A stretch of 64,000 bases of DNA from Bacillus sp. AFS055030 (GCF_002574545.1 NZ_NUGT01000009.1:195798-259797); one strand, 5' to 3'; positions 27,705 through 37,083 are shown, numbered from the stretch's first letter. Notes: a model not told the origin generated them from the sequence alone. Program-made: numbers and translations.

Positions 27705-27728
27705 AACCCACCATCTATTTGGTGGGTT
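27705..27728 (-). terminator. Terminator of the 27804 gene
   Basis: AACCCACCA (27705-27713) pairs with TGGTGGGTT (27720-27728), 6-base loop, followed on the minus strand by TTGTTTTG. Between it and the operon promoter nothing else was seen. Confidence 0.75.
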
Positions 27729-27803
27729 CAATCGTATTATTTAACCAACATACACTGTTAGATAACCTTTTAGAAGCCATACCATTTTCATTATAAAATG
27801 AAA

Positions 27804-28154
27804 TTAATTTACTGCACGGCTCAATTCTTCACGAAGTCCATTGTTAGCTAATTTATCCATATTTAGAAGCAACGTTTTAACTTGTACAAAATCAACATCA
27901 CTTCCTAGTTCAAAGATTGCTACGAGATTGTTGTTATTGTCTTTAGAAACTTTCATTTTGTATTTACGTTTACGGAATAGTCGTTCTACCTTTGTTCCAC
28001 GAGATACAGAAATTCTGTAAGTGTCATTTTGATAGACTGTGCCTGCATCAAATCCATTATATGAAAAATTTGTAAATTCCTTATTAGGCTTAGATACATC
28101 GATGTCTAATTCTTTGTTAACAATAAAATCTTTCAGTAGGTCTAGTTTAGTCAT
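27804..28154 (-). CDS. Hypothetical cytosolic protein, 116 residues
   Basis: Not recognised. The start is set at ATG 28154 because a perfect AAGGAGG lies 8 bases upstream; the longer GTG frame at 28175 would contain that site. Begins MTKLDLLKDFIVNKELDIDV, has a basic middle (VERLFRKRKYKMKVSKD) and an amphipathic C-terminal helix. No signal or membrane segment. It looks like a small alpha/beta protein. It is monocistronic with its own terminator. Confidence 0.7.
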   Translation of the reverse strand: MTKLDLLKDFIVNKELDIDVSKPNKEFTNFSYNGFDAGTVYQNDTYRISVSRGTKVERLFRKRKYKMKVSKDNNNNLVAIFELGSDVDFVQVKTLLLNMDKLANNGLREELSRAVN

Positions 28155-28361
28155 CTTCAATTCCTCCTTAGCCACGATGGCTTCTAATGTAGTCGGAAAG
28201 TCAACCTCTGAAATATTAAAGGTCAGAGCTGATATAGATCGCTCTTCTTCCTATTCAAATAATCATTTACCTCAAAATGAACTTGAACTCAATTAATTTT
28301 ATCATAATAGTCCAAAAACATATAATAGTACCTAATATTTTATCATTACGAAGCTCTTCAA

Positions 28362-29105
28362 TTAAATCTCATACTTAGTAGACTGTGCCTTAGAAGGAAT
28401 TGAATAGGTTGACATAGTGCCATCTTTATTAACCTTAATCCCATGTAAAATCCCACCATATGCAGCGGCCCCATCTATACAGATCTTCGTTTTACAAGGT
28501 GAATACCAAATATCAAATTTCCCTTCAGTCTTATAAAGGATTGATGTTGGAGTATGGCCGAAAATAAATGTTTTATTTGTCTCATTTTTTCCGTAATGGA
28601 ACTCATCACGAATCCAGTAAAATTCCTTGTCTGTTGTTTCTTTCCAATCTTCAAGATTAAGATCAACCCCGGCGTGAACGAATACATAATTTTCCCATTC
28701 AAAATACAAAGGTCTTGATTTAATAAATTGTAATTCCGATTCAAATTGCTCCTTCATTAATTGTGCTACTTCATTAGGACCTCTTTTATTTGTAATGTCA
28801 AATTTAAAAAATGAATTAATCGTTTCTAAACCACCTTGTCCATAATAATACGCTTGTTTAAACTCAGGTTGCTCAAGCCAGTCCAATAACATTTGCTCAT
28901 GGTTTCCTAATATAACAACTGCTCCGTATTCTTTTTCTAATTGCTTCGCTCTTATCAATACCTCGTATGGATTCTCACCACGATCAACTAAATCTCCAAG
29001 TAGTACCAGCCTTTCATTATCAGGATTCCATTTTTTAAGTAATTTTTCTAATTCATTAATGCTACCATGTATATCTCCAATCGCAAAAACCGTATCCTTA
29101 TTCAT
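28362..29105 (-). CDS. PPP-family metallophosphatase (Ser/Thr phosphatase / ApaH-like)
   Basis: 247 residues from ATG 29105 (AAAGGG 9 bases upstream). Complete PPP signature: GDIHG (about 11-15), GDLVDRGE (about 37-44), GNHEQML (about 68-74), then His residues in FVHAGVD and FGHTPT, which ligate the two metals. It could be a Ser/Thr protein phosphatase or a symmetrical diadenosine tetraphosphatase; sequence alone does not decide. No linked kinase gene. Confidence 0.88.
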   Translation of the reverse strand: MNKDTVFAIGDIHGSINELEKLLKKWNPDNERLVLLGDLVDRGENPYEVLIRAKQLEKEYGAVVILGNHEQMLLDWLEQPEFKQAYYYGQGGLETINSFFKFDITNKRGPNEVAQLMKEQFESELQFIKSRPLYFEWENYVFVHAGVDLNLEDWKETTDKEFYWIRDEFHYGKNETNKTFIFGHTPTSILYKTEGKFDIWYSPCKTKICIDGAAAYGGILHGIKVNKDGTMSTYSIPSKAQSTKYEI

Positions 29106-29310
29106 ACAACCAACCCTTTCTGTCAACTTGTTATCCTAACTAAATTGTTTAAATAATATAAATAGTTTAACAAATATGAATTATTAAAGTAAGATATCTG
29201 TCTTATTGATTTTTTACGTAATATATTTAATTGTCCAATTATAGCTAGGATAGTTTTTTCAACGGCAGGGAATAATGAAAAGGTAAAATTTTGGTAAAGG
29301 GGATTTTAGA

Positions 29311-29445
29311 ATGAGTAATGAGAATAACGATTTAAAAAATAGTGACTTTTTTATTGCAGATTTAACTAGTGATGCGAAGAGTAAGATTGAGAATTTAGAA
29401 GAAGAATTGGATATTACTTTGGTTGCTTATGATTGTAAGAAGTGA
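29311..29445 (+). CDS. Small 44-residue protein
   Basis: ATG at 29311 preceded by AAAGGGG 8 bases upstream and followed, after the stop, by a clear terminator, so this is a complete small transcription unit. Sequence starts MSNENNDLKNSDFFIADL, then an acidic helix (SDAKSKIENLEEELD) and a short TLVAYDCKK end. Two acidic segments, no membrane helix. Similar short proteins exist in Bacillus to my recollection, but I cannot name a function. Confidence 0.7.
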   Translation: MSNENNDLKNSDFFIADLTSDAKSKIENLEEELDITLVAYDCKK

Positions 29446-29454
29446 GTTTTCTAG

Positions 29455-29483
29455 GAGCGCTTTCTATGGGTGCTCTTTTTTTA
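29455..29483 (+). terminator. Terminator of the 44-residue gene
   Basis: GAGCGC (29455-29460) pairs with GTGCTC (29470-29475, one G-U), followed by eight T. It starts 10 bases past the stop codon. Confidence 0.8.
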
Positions 29484-29551
29484 TTTTGCAAAAAAAAAAC
29501 ACACTCACTTTAGAGAATGCCTTAATTAATTATTTAATTATACTTTTAACT

Positions 29552-30106
29552 TCAAAGCGGATCGATTGTTTCATCTGAATCTAATAAACATTGACTATTT
29601 TTAGTCTCTTTTATTACAATCATTAGTCTATAATTGATTCCAATGATCATAGGCACTAATTCAGGATCACTTACTTCATTATTTATTTTTGCATAATATG
29701 CTTTAACTGCATAATATTCTTCTTGAATTGGACTTAATCTAAATTTGTCTGAACTTGTAATATCCTTAAATTCCAGAAATGTCGTGTGTTTTAAGTTTTC
29801 AAGATACTTTCTTGAAGAAGAGTCACCATAAAATGCAATAGTTGGACCAAGTAATTTTATTGCATCGTCGTATTTTTTCTCGTTTAAAAATTTAAAGTAG
29901 AGCTTCGGTACTTGTTCTGCCTCAGCAACAGCTGCAGTTACAATATTGGATTTCATACTATTTGACTTTGAATTATCATTTGTCATTTTAGTTGACTCTA
30001 TTTTAGATGTTTTAATGATATTCTGCTTATTCGGTGTACATCCTACTAAAATATTGAATGATAATAACAATATTATAAGTTTATGAATAGATTGTTTTGT
30101 ATACAT
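29552..30106 (-). CDS. Hypothetical lipoprotein
   Basis: 184 residues from ATG 30106, which has AAGGAGGGG 6 bases upstream; the longer frame has no ribosome site. Signal peptide with lipobox ILVGC (Cys near residue 23). The mature part, after a Ser/Lys-rich stretch, looks like an NTF2/DUF4878-like fold (AEQVPKLYFKFLNEKKYDDAIKLL). Extracytoplasmic, membrane-anchored. Function unknown. Confidence 0.72.
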   Translation of the reverse strand: MYTKQSIHKLIILLLSFNILVGCTPNKQNIIKTSKIESTKMTNDNSKSNSMKSNIVTAAVAEAEQVPKLYFKFLNEKKYDDAIKLLGPTIAFYGDSSSRKYLENLKHTTFLEFKDITSSDKFRLSPIQEEYYAVKAYYAKINNEVSDPELVPMIIGINYRLMIVIKETKNSQCLLDSDETIDPL

Positions 30107-30308
30107 TTCAAACCCCTCCTTATTTCTAGACATGAAATACTTTTAAAAACTTTACCCTACTATTCTTGTGGAAAATGTTCTATATGTGATAAATAGTTGA
30201 AATTTTTTTGACAAAATAAAGTCATCTTATTTTACAAAAAAGGTAAAAACATTCTAATGATGAGGAATTAAATATATATACCACCGTATGATGAACAAAC
30301 AAACAATA

Positions 30309-30338
30309 AAAATAGGAACCTAATTTGGTTCCTATTTT
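30309..30338 (-). terminator. Terminator of the 30365 gene
   Basis: AATAGGAACC (30311-30320) and GGTTCCTATT (30327-30336) form a 10-bp stem with a 6-base loop and T-rich continuation on the minus strand. Confidence 0.75.
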
Positions 30339-30364
30339 ATAAAATACATCTCTGTAAATAAGAA

Positions 30365-30586
30365 TTAAGTTTCGAAATATTTTTTGGATCGTCCATCATT
30401 AATACTCATTATTTCCCCTATAACTATTTCCTGTTTTTTTCCGTCTTCTATTGATTCAATTAGATTTAATGTGGAATGTGGAATAGCTTCTCCATTGAAA
30501 AACTTATATTGAATAGCATTCTTTAACATCGTTGATTTAGCTCTTACTTGACTAATTTGGTGAATATTGGTTGCAATTGAAGTCAT
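30365..30586 (-). CDS. Hypothetical small protein, 73 residues
   Basis: Not recognised. Begins MTSIATNIHQISQVRAKST, helical N-terminal half, short beta-like C-terminal half (KKQEIVIGEIMSIN). The ribosome site is weak (GAAGAAA). Support is its downstream terminator and sensible composition. It could also be the end of a longer decayed gene. Confidence 0.45.
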   Translation of the reverse strand: MTSIATNIHQISQVRAKSTMLKNAIQYKFFNGEAIPHSTLNLIESIEDGKKQEIVIGEIMSINDGRSKKYFET

Positions 30587-30672
30587 AATTTCTTCAAGGT
30601 AATTTAAGATTAAGATTAATAATGATTGATTTCCAAATGAGAAATTTCAATAGAATTTAAAGGTACTTTAGA

Positions 30673-31191
30673 TCACTTCATTTGATGAAAAAATTCATCC
30701 AATGCTCCTCTCATCAATCTTTTAGGAGAAGAACGTAACTTGTATAAAGGTATGTCATTAAGATGAAGATTTAAGTGAAGCAAACTTATTATTTCATCTT
30801 CCTCTACCCTGTCGTAAACATAAGATTCAGCAAGATAAATCATATCATTCATCTGTGAAATAATACTTCGATCACTTGTTGCACTGTATTGAACTTCACC
30901 AAGGTGTTCCATATATTGATCAACTTTCTCGATATCATACTCGTTTGCCAGAAAATTTGTCACAATACTTCTCTGCATTAACTCTTCAAAATTCGTAAAA
31001 TCCTTTTTTAGAAGACCATACATCACAAAACAATATCTAGTTACATTATTCATGACTAATACGCATTTTTTACGGCCAATTTTAAAGATATTAGCGTGCC
31101 AGCAAAATAATTGATTCTCGTTTGATAAATCTGGTTTTTCTACTTTGATTTTCATTTCATCCGAAAGTTTTTTTGTTAGTTGAATGTACAT
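30673..31191 (-). CDS. DUF6933 family protein
   Basis: 172 residues from ATG 31191 (GAGG upstream). The core IQLTKKLSDEM ... FCWHANIFKIGRKKCVLVMNNVTRYCFVMYGLLKKDF matches my memory of DUF6933, cytosolic proteins of unknown function that occur singly in Firmicutes. The C-terminal half is helical and acidic. No operon partner. A distant similarity to antitoxin-like MMPL-free plasmid proteins was considered but not supported. Confidence 0.7.
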   Translation of the reverse strand: MYIQLTKKLSDEMKIKVEKPDLSNENQLFCWHANIFKIGRKKCVLVMNNVTRYCFVMYGLLKKDFTNFEELMQRSIVTNFLANEYDIEKVDQYMEHLGEVQYSATSDRSIISQMNDMIYLAESYVYDRVEEDEIISLLHLNLHLNDIPLYKLRSSPKRLMRGALDEFFHQMK

Positions 31192-31523
31192 CCCTATGGT
31201 CCTCATTATTCAATATTTTTATTTATATACTAACATTGCATCAAACTAAATCTAGTATATAAAATATATTTGTCATCATTTTACTAAAATAAACACAACT
31301 TCAATTACATAATAAACAAAAGACTATTGTATGGTTGCACCTATTATCAAGGATTTTCCGCCGAGTCTCTTTGTTCTAATTACATACATGAACTCCTTTT
31401 TAGTCTACGTTCTTTAATTTTAAATAACGTATATTTAGGAAGACCGCTTTATTTATGATATATTCATAAATTGCAATTAAGCTAGGCCAACAGAGTATTT
31501 TTACCCTATCGACCTAGCTTATG
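31192..31523. other. Gene-free stretch with a palindromic hairpin
   Basis: No gene. AAGCTAGG (31479-31486) pairs with CCTAGCTT (31513-31520) just after the PTS operon and probably acts as its terminator, although no clean T-run follows on the minus strand. Confidence 0.5.
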
Positions 31524-32261
31524 TTAGAATTTATAATGAATCGCTTCTGAATACTGTTTAATTAAATTCTGATTTAATTCATCTCCGCCATCTAAGTTAG
31601 CTGAGTAGAAAATTGGTGGTGTTTTGATACCATTTTCTACTATTCTTTGGCAAGTTTCCACAATAATGGTATTTAACACAGTTGCACCAACAACAGTTGA
31701 AGTAGCTCCAACTTTTTGCTCAATACCTTGAATATCACAACATGCGTCACCGATATGACCGTGATTATCGATTACAATATCTGCTAGCTCATACAGACAT
31801 TTTCTACTTGAGTGACGACTTTTTGCTGACTTAGAGTATTTTACATTTGTTAGTGCAATAATCTTTACACCCCGACTTTTTGCGTGAAATGCCAAGTCAA
31901 TGATAATTGGATTTCTGCCGGAAACAGAATGTAAAATAAGTATATCATCCTGTTTAAAAGGAACATTTTTACCTACAACCGTTCCATAGCCTTCTAGACG
32001 CTCCATTTGAGAGGTAAAGGTAATTGGTGAACGGTCTAACATACATTCACGAGCAAAAATTGGGTTAATCGTCATCATTCCGCCAGCCCTGTAAAACAGT
32101 TCTTCCGTAAGAATGCCTGCATGACTAGCACCGAAAACAAATACAGAGTTCTTTTTTAAATTTGCTTCTGTTAATAATGCAATACTTGCTTCAATATTCT
32201 CTGTTTCTTTTGTAAAAACCTCAGTTAAGATCGTTTGAACTTTTTCAACATATTGGTACAT
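31524..32261 (-). CDS. SIS-domain sugar isomerase-like protein (UPF0309 type)
   Basis: 245 residues from ATG 32261, with GGAGGG 8 bases upstream inside the end of the IIC gene and 1 base past its stop; the longer frame overlapping IIC is unlikely. SIS phosphosugar-binding motifs are VFGASHAGILTEELFYRAGG (about 41-60) and LHSVSGRNPIIIDLAFHA (about 107-124). Expected to isomerise or bind the phosphosugar delivered by the PTS. Related to phosphoheptose isomerase-like UPF0309 proteins. Confidence 0.85.
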   Translation of the reverse strand: MYQYVEKVQTILTEVFTKETENIEASIALLTEANLKKNSVFVFGASHAGILTEELFYRAGGMMTINPIFARECMLDRSPITFTSQMERLEGYGTVVGKNVPFKQDDILILHSVSGRNPIIIDLAFHAKSRGVKIIALTNVKYSKSAKSRHSSRKCLYELADIVIDNHGHIGDACCDIQGIEQKVGATSTVVGATVLNTIIVETCQRIVENGIKTPPIFYSANLDGGDELNQNLIKQYSEAIHYKF

Positions 32262-32262
32262 A

Positions 32263-33513
32263 TTATAACCCTCCGAAGAGACTTGCAATTCCACGACTGA
32301 TGATTCCCCATAGGGATAAGTCATTTCCACCGAAGATTAGTAGCCAGTTTGTAATTGTTTCGCTAAATAGCACTGCTGAAAATCCTAGTAAGGCAACCAT
32401 TACAAAAGAAGCAGTAATGGTACCGATGATCGCACCTCGGACCCCACCTTGTCCCTCACCGATAACCGCAGCTCCACCACACTCGAAGAAGCTTGTTATT
32501 ACAAGTGGTACTAATAGCACACCAAATATATTAAATGTATTTGCAAGGATAACAAGGACAGTTGATGTAATCATTGCTACAATAAATCCGATAATAACTG
32601 CGTTTGGACGGTAGTTAAATAAAATCGGAATATCAAATGCGGGCTTTGAACCAGGAACTAACTTTTCTGCAATTCCTTGGAAAGAAGGAATAATTTGGTT
32701 GATCAATAAGCGAACACCATAAAGCATGATTAATAACCCTGCACCGAATTTCAATGCCGCATTGAAAGCGAACATTACTAAACTACCATTCTCTGACACT
32801 AGAGAAGGAGCAATTATGCCAACAACAATGTTCATTACAAGCATTACTAACGCACCTGTAATTGAGATTTCACGGAAGAAGCCAAGTCCTTCAGGAATAT
32901 TTAAATCCTCAGTTGATTTTTCTTTGTTTCCAACACGTTTTGCAACGAATCCTGAAATAAGCGATAAAATTCCTGTTGGGTGACCAATTAAGAAGCTATC
33001 ATCACCGATTACATCCCAAACATATTTACGCATAATCCAAGGCATAAATGACCAGTAAATCGCTGAGAATACAGCACCTAGACCGATTAAGATGCCACCT
33101 TCTAAACCAGCTTCCACTCCTGCTGCAATAAAGATGAAGGGGAACCACCATAACATGTGACCAGTTAAGAAAATTGTCTTTACTGGTGTGAAACGCGCGA
33201 TCGCTAAATGAATAATAAGACCGATAAACATCGCTAAACCAATATCGCCACCATGCTCAGCAGTAAAAGTTACATCTGATAAACCTTCTGCTACTTTAAC
33301 ACCTAATTCAGATTGTACAGCCGCGTTTAAAGGCGCGATTGTACCTACTAACATTCCTACACCGGCATCTAAAATTACCATACCGAATGCTGCTGATAAA
33401 GAGCCTTTGATAATGTCAGATACAGACTTTCTTTGGATAATCAAACCAAGCATAGCAATTAGTCCAAGTAACACAGGCGGATTTCTTAAAATATGATCTG
33501 TAATAAAATTCAT
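32263..33513 (-). CDS. PTS IIC component, ascorbate/galactitol class (UlaA/SgaT-like)
   Basis: 416 residues, about 11 membrane helices. Motifs such as GMVILDAGVGMLVG, TAEHGGDIGLAMFIGL and GAAVIGEGQGGVRGAIIG are typical of the AG superfamily of PTS permeases. It moves the sugar across the membrane while IIB phosphorylates it. Clear AGGAGG ribosome site. Together with separate IIA and IIB genes it forms a complete system. The substrate is not set by sequence, since members transport ascorbate, galactitol or other polyols. Confidence 0.88.
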   Translation of the reverse strand: MNFITDHILRNPPVLLGLIAMLGLIIQRKSVSDIIKGSLSAAFGMVILDAGVGMLVGTIAPLNAAVQSELGVKVAEGLSDVTFTAEHGGDIGLAMFIGLIIHLAIARFTPVKTIFLTGHMLWWFPFIFIAAGVEAGLEGGILIGLGAVFSAIYWSFMPWIMRKYVWDVIGDDSFLIGHPTGILSLISGFVAKRVGNKEKSTEDLNIPEGLGFFREISITGALVMLVMNIVVGIIAPSLVSENGSLVMFAFNAALKFGAGLLIMLYGVRLLINQIIPSFQGIAEKLVPGSKPAFDIPILFNYRPNAVIIGFIVAMITSTVLVILANTFNIFGVLLVPLVITSFFECGGAAVIGEGQGGVRGAIIGTITASFVMVALLGFSAVLFSETITNWLLIFGGNDLSLWGIISRGIASLFGGL

Positions 33514-33517
33514 ATTC

Positions 33518-33799
33518 TTAACCTCCTATTGTTGCTAAATAGTCTTGCATTTTTTCTTTAACTTCATTTGCATCCATGTACTTCTTCACTGCATAAACAG
33601 GTACTTTTACTGAAGATTTCAACTCAGCTGAAAGCTCATTGCTTGTAAAAATCACATCTGCTTGCATTGCTTTTGCTGATGAAATATCTGTGTTTTCTAC
33701 ATCAGCCTTAATGCCAAGCTCACGTGCAACTTTGTCTAAAGTCATTTTTAAAACCATTGAACTGCCAACACCAAATCCACACACTGCTAAAATTTTCAT
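33518..33799 (-). CDS. PTS IIB component (SgaB/lactose-like)
   Basis: 93 residues from ATG 33799 (GGAGG 8 bases upstream; the frame from 33814 would include that site). Phosphocysteine P-loop KILAVCGFGVGSSMVLKMT with the active Cys at residue 6 or 7. Accepts phosphate from IIA and passes it to the sugar. It lies 4 bases before the IIC gene. Confidence 0.9.
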   Translation of the reverse strand: MKILAVCGFGVGSSMVLKMTLDKVARELGIKADVENTDISSAKAMQADVIFTSNELSAELKSSVKVPVYAVKKYMDANEVKEKMQDYLATIGG

Positions 33800-33814
33800 T
33801 TTCCTTACCTCCAT

Positions 33815-34243
33815 TTAGTTAAAAAGTTGTATAATTGCTTCTTTGTCTCCAGAAAGAACGATCTGATATTTGTCTGTATCTAGAAAAATTTCCATAATGT
33901 GTGAAAGACTTGCTAAATGTGAGTTGTTATCTTCAGCAGCCAGAACGAAGAAAATTTTTACTTTCTTTCCTTCTAAGTCAACTGGCTCCTTTGTAACCAA
34001 CATACTCATACTTTGCTCGTTAACACCTTCACCAGGCCTTGCATGCATAAGTGCGAAATAATCAGCTAAAACCATATAAGGTCCATTGTCTTCCACACTT
34101 TGTATCATATTCTGAACGTATTGCTCAGTAATAAGATGATCTTTCAGCAATGGCTGGCTAGCAATTTCCACAGCTGTTTTCCAGTCAACTACTTTATCAA
34201 TTACATCAATGTATTCTGACGGTAAATATTTTTTTTCTTTCAT
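33815..34243 (-). CDS. PTS IIA component (mannitol/fructose-type fold)
   Basis: 142 residues. Phosphohistidine in YFALMHARPGEGV (about residue 67), matching SgaA/UlaC-type IIA proteins. First gene of the operon; start at the second of GTG-ATG, with AGGGGAA upstream. Receives phosphate from HPr. A cre-like half-palindrome lies just upstream. Confidence 0.87.
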   Translation of the reverse strand: MKEKKYLPSEYIDVIDKVVDWKTAVEIASQPLLKDHLITEQYVQNMIQSVEDNGPYMVLADYFALMHARPGEGVNEQSMSMLVTKEPVDLEGKKVKIFFVLAAEDNNSHLASLSHIMEIFLDTDKYQIVLSGDKEAIIQLFN

Positions 34244-34259
34244 CACGTATTTCCCCTCA

Positions 34260-34275
34260 ATTCACTAACGCTTTC
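34260..34275 (-). promoter_or_regulatory. Possible cre-like site before the PTS operon
   Basis: Minus strand ATGAAAGCGTTAGTGA: the left arm TGAAAGCG fits the CcpA cre consensus, the right arm does not. Position in the leader of a PTS operon is suggestive only. Confidence 0.3.
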
Positions 34276-34478
34276 ATTTTTGTTTTCAACCTACTTTTAA
34301 TATAAAATAACAAAACATTTTTTTATACATCTCTCATTTCCAGCTTTATACCGGAAAAAAATGAACAATTCCGTTCGGTTATTGCCACTTTTTTATGGAA
34401 ATAAGCTGAACTACCATCCATTGTAAATGATGATATTTTTCTTTAAAATTAAAATAAGGCTATTTAAGGGGGTCTCCT

Positions 34479-36389
34479 ATGTTTTCTTATAATCGATTAA
34501 ATAAAATATTTACCCTTTTATTTACAAAATCTTTTGTACCGCAAAGTGAATTGGCTGAACTTTTCAATGTTTCTAGCCGAACGATTCGTAATGATATAAA
34601 TGAACTGAACGAAGAATTGAAAAAATATCATGGGCAAATTATTTTGGTTCGTGGACAAGGATACAGTTTGCAAAGAAAAGAAATACTTTCAGAAATTCAT
34701 AATAGAATCACTACAGAAAGCCACCATGCGTACAATCATTTAGAAACTTCTGAAGAGCGTATAAAAGAACTGTTAACATTACTGCTTTTTAGTGAGGATT
34801 ATCTTTCGTTGGATGAACTTTGTGACACCCTATTTGTTGGTCGGACAACCTTGCTTGGGTATATGCGGCAAATTAAAGGTTTACTTAAAAAATACAATTT
34901 AACTATTAAAGCAAAAACAAATATCGGCTATAAAATTTTTGGAGATGAAAAGAACATCCGAAGTTGTATTTCAGAGCAATTAATCAACAAAAATTCAACT
35001 AATTACATTACATCTTTTACACCATCTGAGCAAAAGTTATTTAAAAATCTCGAATTGGATGAAATAGCACAAGTTACAATGAAGTTTTTCCCACCAGACA
35101 TTTTTCTAATTTCTGATTTTCATAGAAAAAATTTTATTATTCATTTAGCAATTAGTATTACGAGAATGCAAAATGATTGTGCTCTAACTGAAAATATTCC
35201 ACCTACTATTCTAATGGATATGAATTTCCAAGATGCAATGGAGCAGTTAATAAATTATCTGGAAGAACGATTTCATCTTACGTTTCCTTTAGGTGAAAGA
35301 CGTTGGATCTATCTTCACTTTATCTCCAATATTCCTCAAAACATATTTACGGATGAAGTCATTGAAGAAATAGAAGTATTAGTAGAACAAATAGTGGATA
35401 ATATTTTTCAAATTTTTGATGTTGACTTAAGAAATGATCCTGTATTAAAAAAAGATTTGTTCCAGCACTTTTCTACTTATCTACCAGTAAAAGAAATTTT
35501 AAAAGAGAAGAACAATCCTTTATTGGATACTATTAAGCAAGCATATCCTTACGCTTTTCAATTAACACTTTTGGCCATGGAAAAAACACATGTATTTCAT
35601 AAATATAATTTAAATGAAGACGAAATTGGTTATGTTGCTCTACATATCGCTTCTTCTTTAGAGCGAAACAAAGAAACCATCGTCAAAAAGAAGAAAATTC
35701 TTTTGGTTTGTGGACAAGGCACATCTACAAGCAGATTAGTAGAAACCATTCTTTATAAGGAATTTAGAGATCGAGTGGAGATTATTGATACAGTTTCTTA
35801 TGCTGTATTTCAATTAAAAGGAGAACAACAAGCCGATTTTATCGTTTCCACCATTCCAATTTCCAATGCAAAAGTTCCGGTTGTAGAGGTGGACTTTCTG
35901 TCGTTAAAAAAAGGGATTGAAGTGATAAAAAAAATGCTTAGCAATGATAATCGTAGTAGCGAATTGATTAAGTTCTTTGATTCCTCTCTGTTTTTTGTTG
36001 GTAATAAGAAAATTAAACAAAGTGAATGCTTAAAGTATCTTAGCCAAGAGTTGGAAAATAAGGGATTTGTGTCAAATCAATTTTATCAAAAAGTAATGCA
36101 ACGAGAGAAATTGTCGCCAACTAATATTACTTCATCCATAGCCATTCCCCATGCGATGGTTGAAAATATAACAGAATCAAAGATTGCAGTTTATATTTCA
36201 GAAGAACCAATCCAATGGAGCGAAGGAAATTATGTAAATATTGTTTTTTTATTAGCAATTGCAGAAAGTGACAAAAAGGGATTTGAGCTATTTTTTGAAA
36301 AATTATATGAAGTAATGAGTTATCCGAAAGTTGAAAAGAAAATTATGTCGGCAAAAACTTTTGAAGAGTTTCTTTTTCAATTTGCATAA
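34479..36389 (+). CDS. PRD-containing PTS-regulated transcriptional activator (BglG/LicR/MtlR type)
   Basis: 636 residues. HTH (VPQSELAELFNVSSRTIRNDINEL, about 17-40) and a second HTH region (LDELCDTLFVGRTTLLGYM, about 112-130). PRD1 has a conserved His in NFIIHLAISI. PRD2 carries GYVALHIASSLER near 390. A GatB-like IIB domain with LLVCGQGTSTSR (about 408-419) and a C-terminal IIA domain with IAIPHAM (about 555) follow. Activity should be set by phosphorylation of these His/Cys by HPr and the cognate IIB. It is divergent from the PTS operon with about 235 bases between starts, which is the usual arrangement for its activator. Confidence 0.92.
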   Translation: MFSYNRLNKIFTLLFTKSFVPQSELAELFNVSSRTIRNDINELNEELKKYHGQIILVRGQGYSLQRKEILSEIHNRITTESHHAYNHLETSEERIKELLTLLLFSEDYLSLDELCDTLFVGRTTLLGYMRQIKGLLKKYNLTIKAKTNIGYKIFGDEKNIRSCISEQLINKNSTNYITSFTPSEQKLFKNLELDEIAQVTMKFFPPDIFLISDFHRKNFIIHLAISITRMQNDCALTENIPPTILMDMNFQDAMEQLINYLEERFHLTFPLGERRWIYLHFISNIPQNIFTDEVIEEIEVLVEQIVDNIFQIFDVDLRNDPVLKKDLFQHFSTYLPVKEILKEKNNPLLDTIKQAYPYAFQLTLLAMEKTHVFHKYNLNEDEIGYVALHIASSLERNKETIVKKKKILLVCGQGTSTSRLVETILYKEFRDRVEIIDTVSYAVFQLKGEQQADFIVSTIPISNAKVPVVEVDFLSLKKGIEVIKKMLSNDNRSSELIKFFDSSLFFVGNKKIKQSECLKYLSQELENKGFVSNQFYQKVMQREKLSPTNITSSIAIPHAMVENITESKIAVYISEEPIQWSEGNYVNIVFLLAIAESDKKGFELFFEKLYEVMSYPKVEKKIMSAKTFEEFLFQFA

Positions 36390-36398
36390 GGAGAGTTG

Positions 36399-36422
36399 AA
36401 AGGTTAAAAGCTAACCTTTTGA
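36399..36422 (+). terminator. Terminator of the PRD regulator gene
   Basis: AAAGGTTA (36399-36406) pairs with TAACCTTT (36412-36419), followed by a short T stretch. It lies 10 bases past the stop. Confidence 0.7.
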
Positions 36423-36482
36423 CTCCCATTCCGTCTTACGTCTATCCTATTTTGTTAAATGCTTCACTACAAAGTAAATTAT

Positions 36483-36932
36483 TTAAATTTCTTTTAATAA
36501 ATACTCATCAATCCTTTTCCTATAAGTTTCATCAAACTCATACAAATAATTAAGTTTACCATCCTTAAAAAGATAGATTACTCTATGATCTTTCGTTTGA
36601 TATTCTCTAATGTTAAGATTGTTCACTATTCTATTTCTTACCTTCCTCCCTCCTTCGTAATCTATGTCACTTGATGAATAAATACTTACGTTAATATCAT
36701 GTGAAAGCTGCACATCTATATATGGAGAAAGCACTCCATCATCTATTAGAAATACATTTTTCACTCCAAATCCAGTTGGAATAAGAATAGTTTGGTTACT
36801 ATTTAATTTTTTACTTATTTCATTTACCTTTATTTTGCTTTTTGCGTCTGTGTTTGGTAGGAAAAACATAATGAATAAATAGATAATTAAACCGACCGAA
36901 ATAAACGACAAGAATACGATCTTTAGCTTCAT
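36483..36932 (-). CDS. Hypothetical membrane-anchored protein
   Basis: 149 residues from ATG 36932 (GAGG 7 bases upstream). One N-terminal membrane helix (about 4-27, no lipobox), then an extracytoplasmic domain of about 120 residues with alternating beta strands and a C-terminal helix. No family recognised. It has no close operon partner. Confidence 0.6.
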   Translation of the reverse strand: MKLKIVFLSFISVGLIIYLFIMFFLPNTDAKSKIKVNEISKKLNSNQTILIPTGFGVKNVFLIDDGVLSPYIDVQLSHDINVSIYSSSDIDYEGGRKVRNRIVNNLNIREYQTKDHRVIYLFKDGKLNYLYEFDETYRKRIDEYLLKEI

Positions 36933-37042
36933 TTTCAAACCTCACATCATAATTAAAATTGTTCCACTTGTGAAGAAAGTAACATAGATAATCTCATATT
37001 AATCAAAGAAATTTTGAACGTAATATGAAGGTTTTATACTGA

Positions 37043-37075
37043 AAAAAAGAGCATCTCCAAAAGATCCTCTTTTTA
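37043..37075 (-). terminator. Terminator of the WYL regulator gene
   Basis: AAAAGAG (37045-37051) pairs with CTCTTTT (37067-37073), with ATCT/AGAT pairing inside, and T-rich continuation on the minus strand. Just past the stop at 37084. Confidence 0.65.
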
Positions 37076-37083
37076 GTAAAAAT

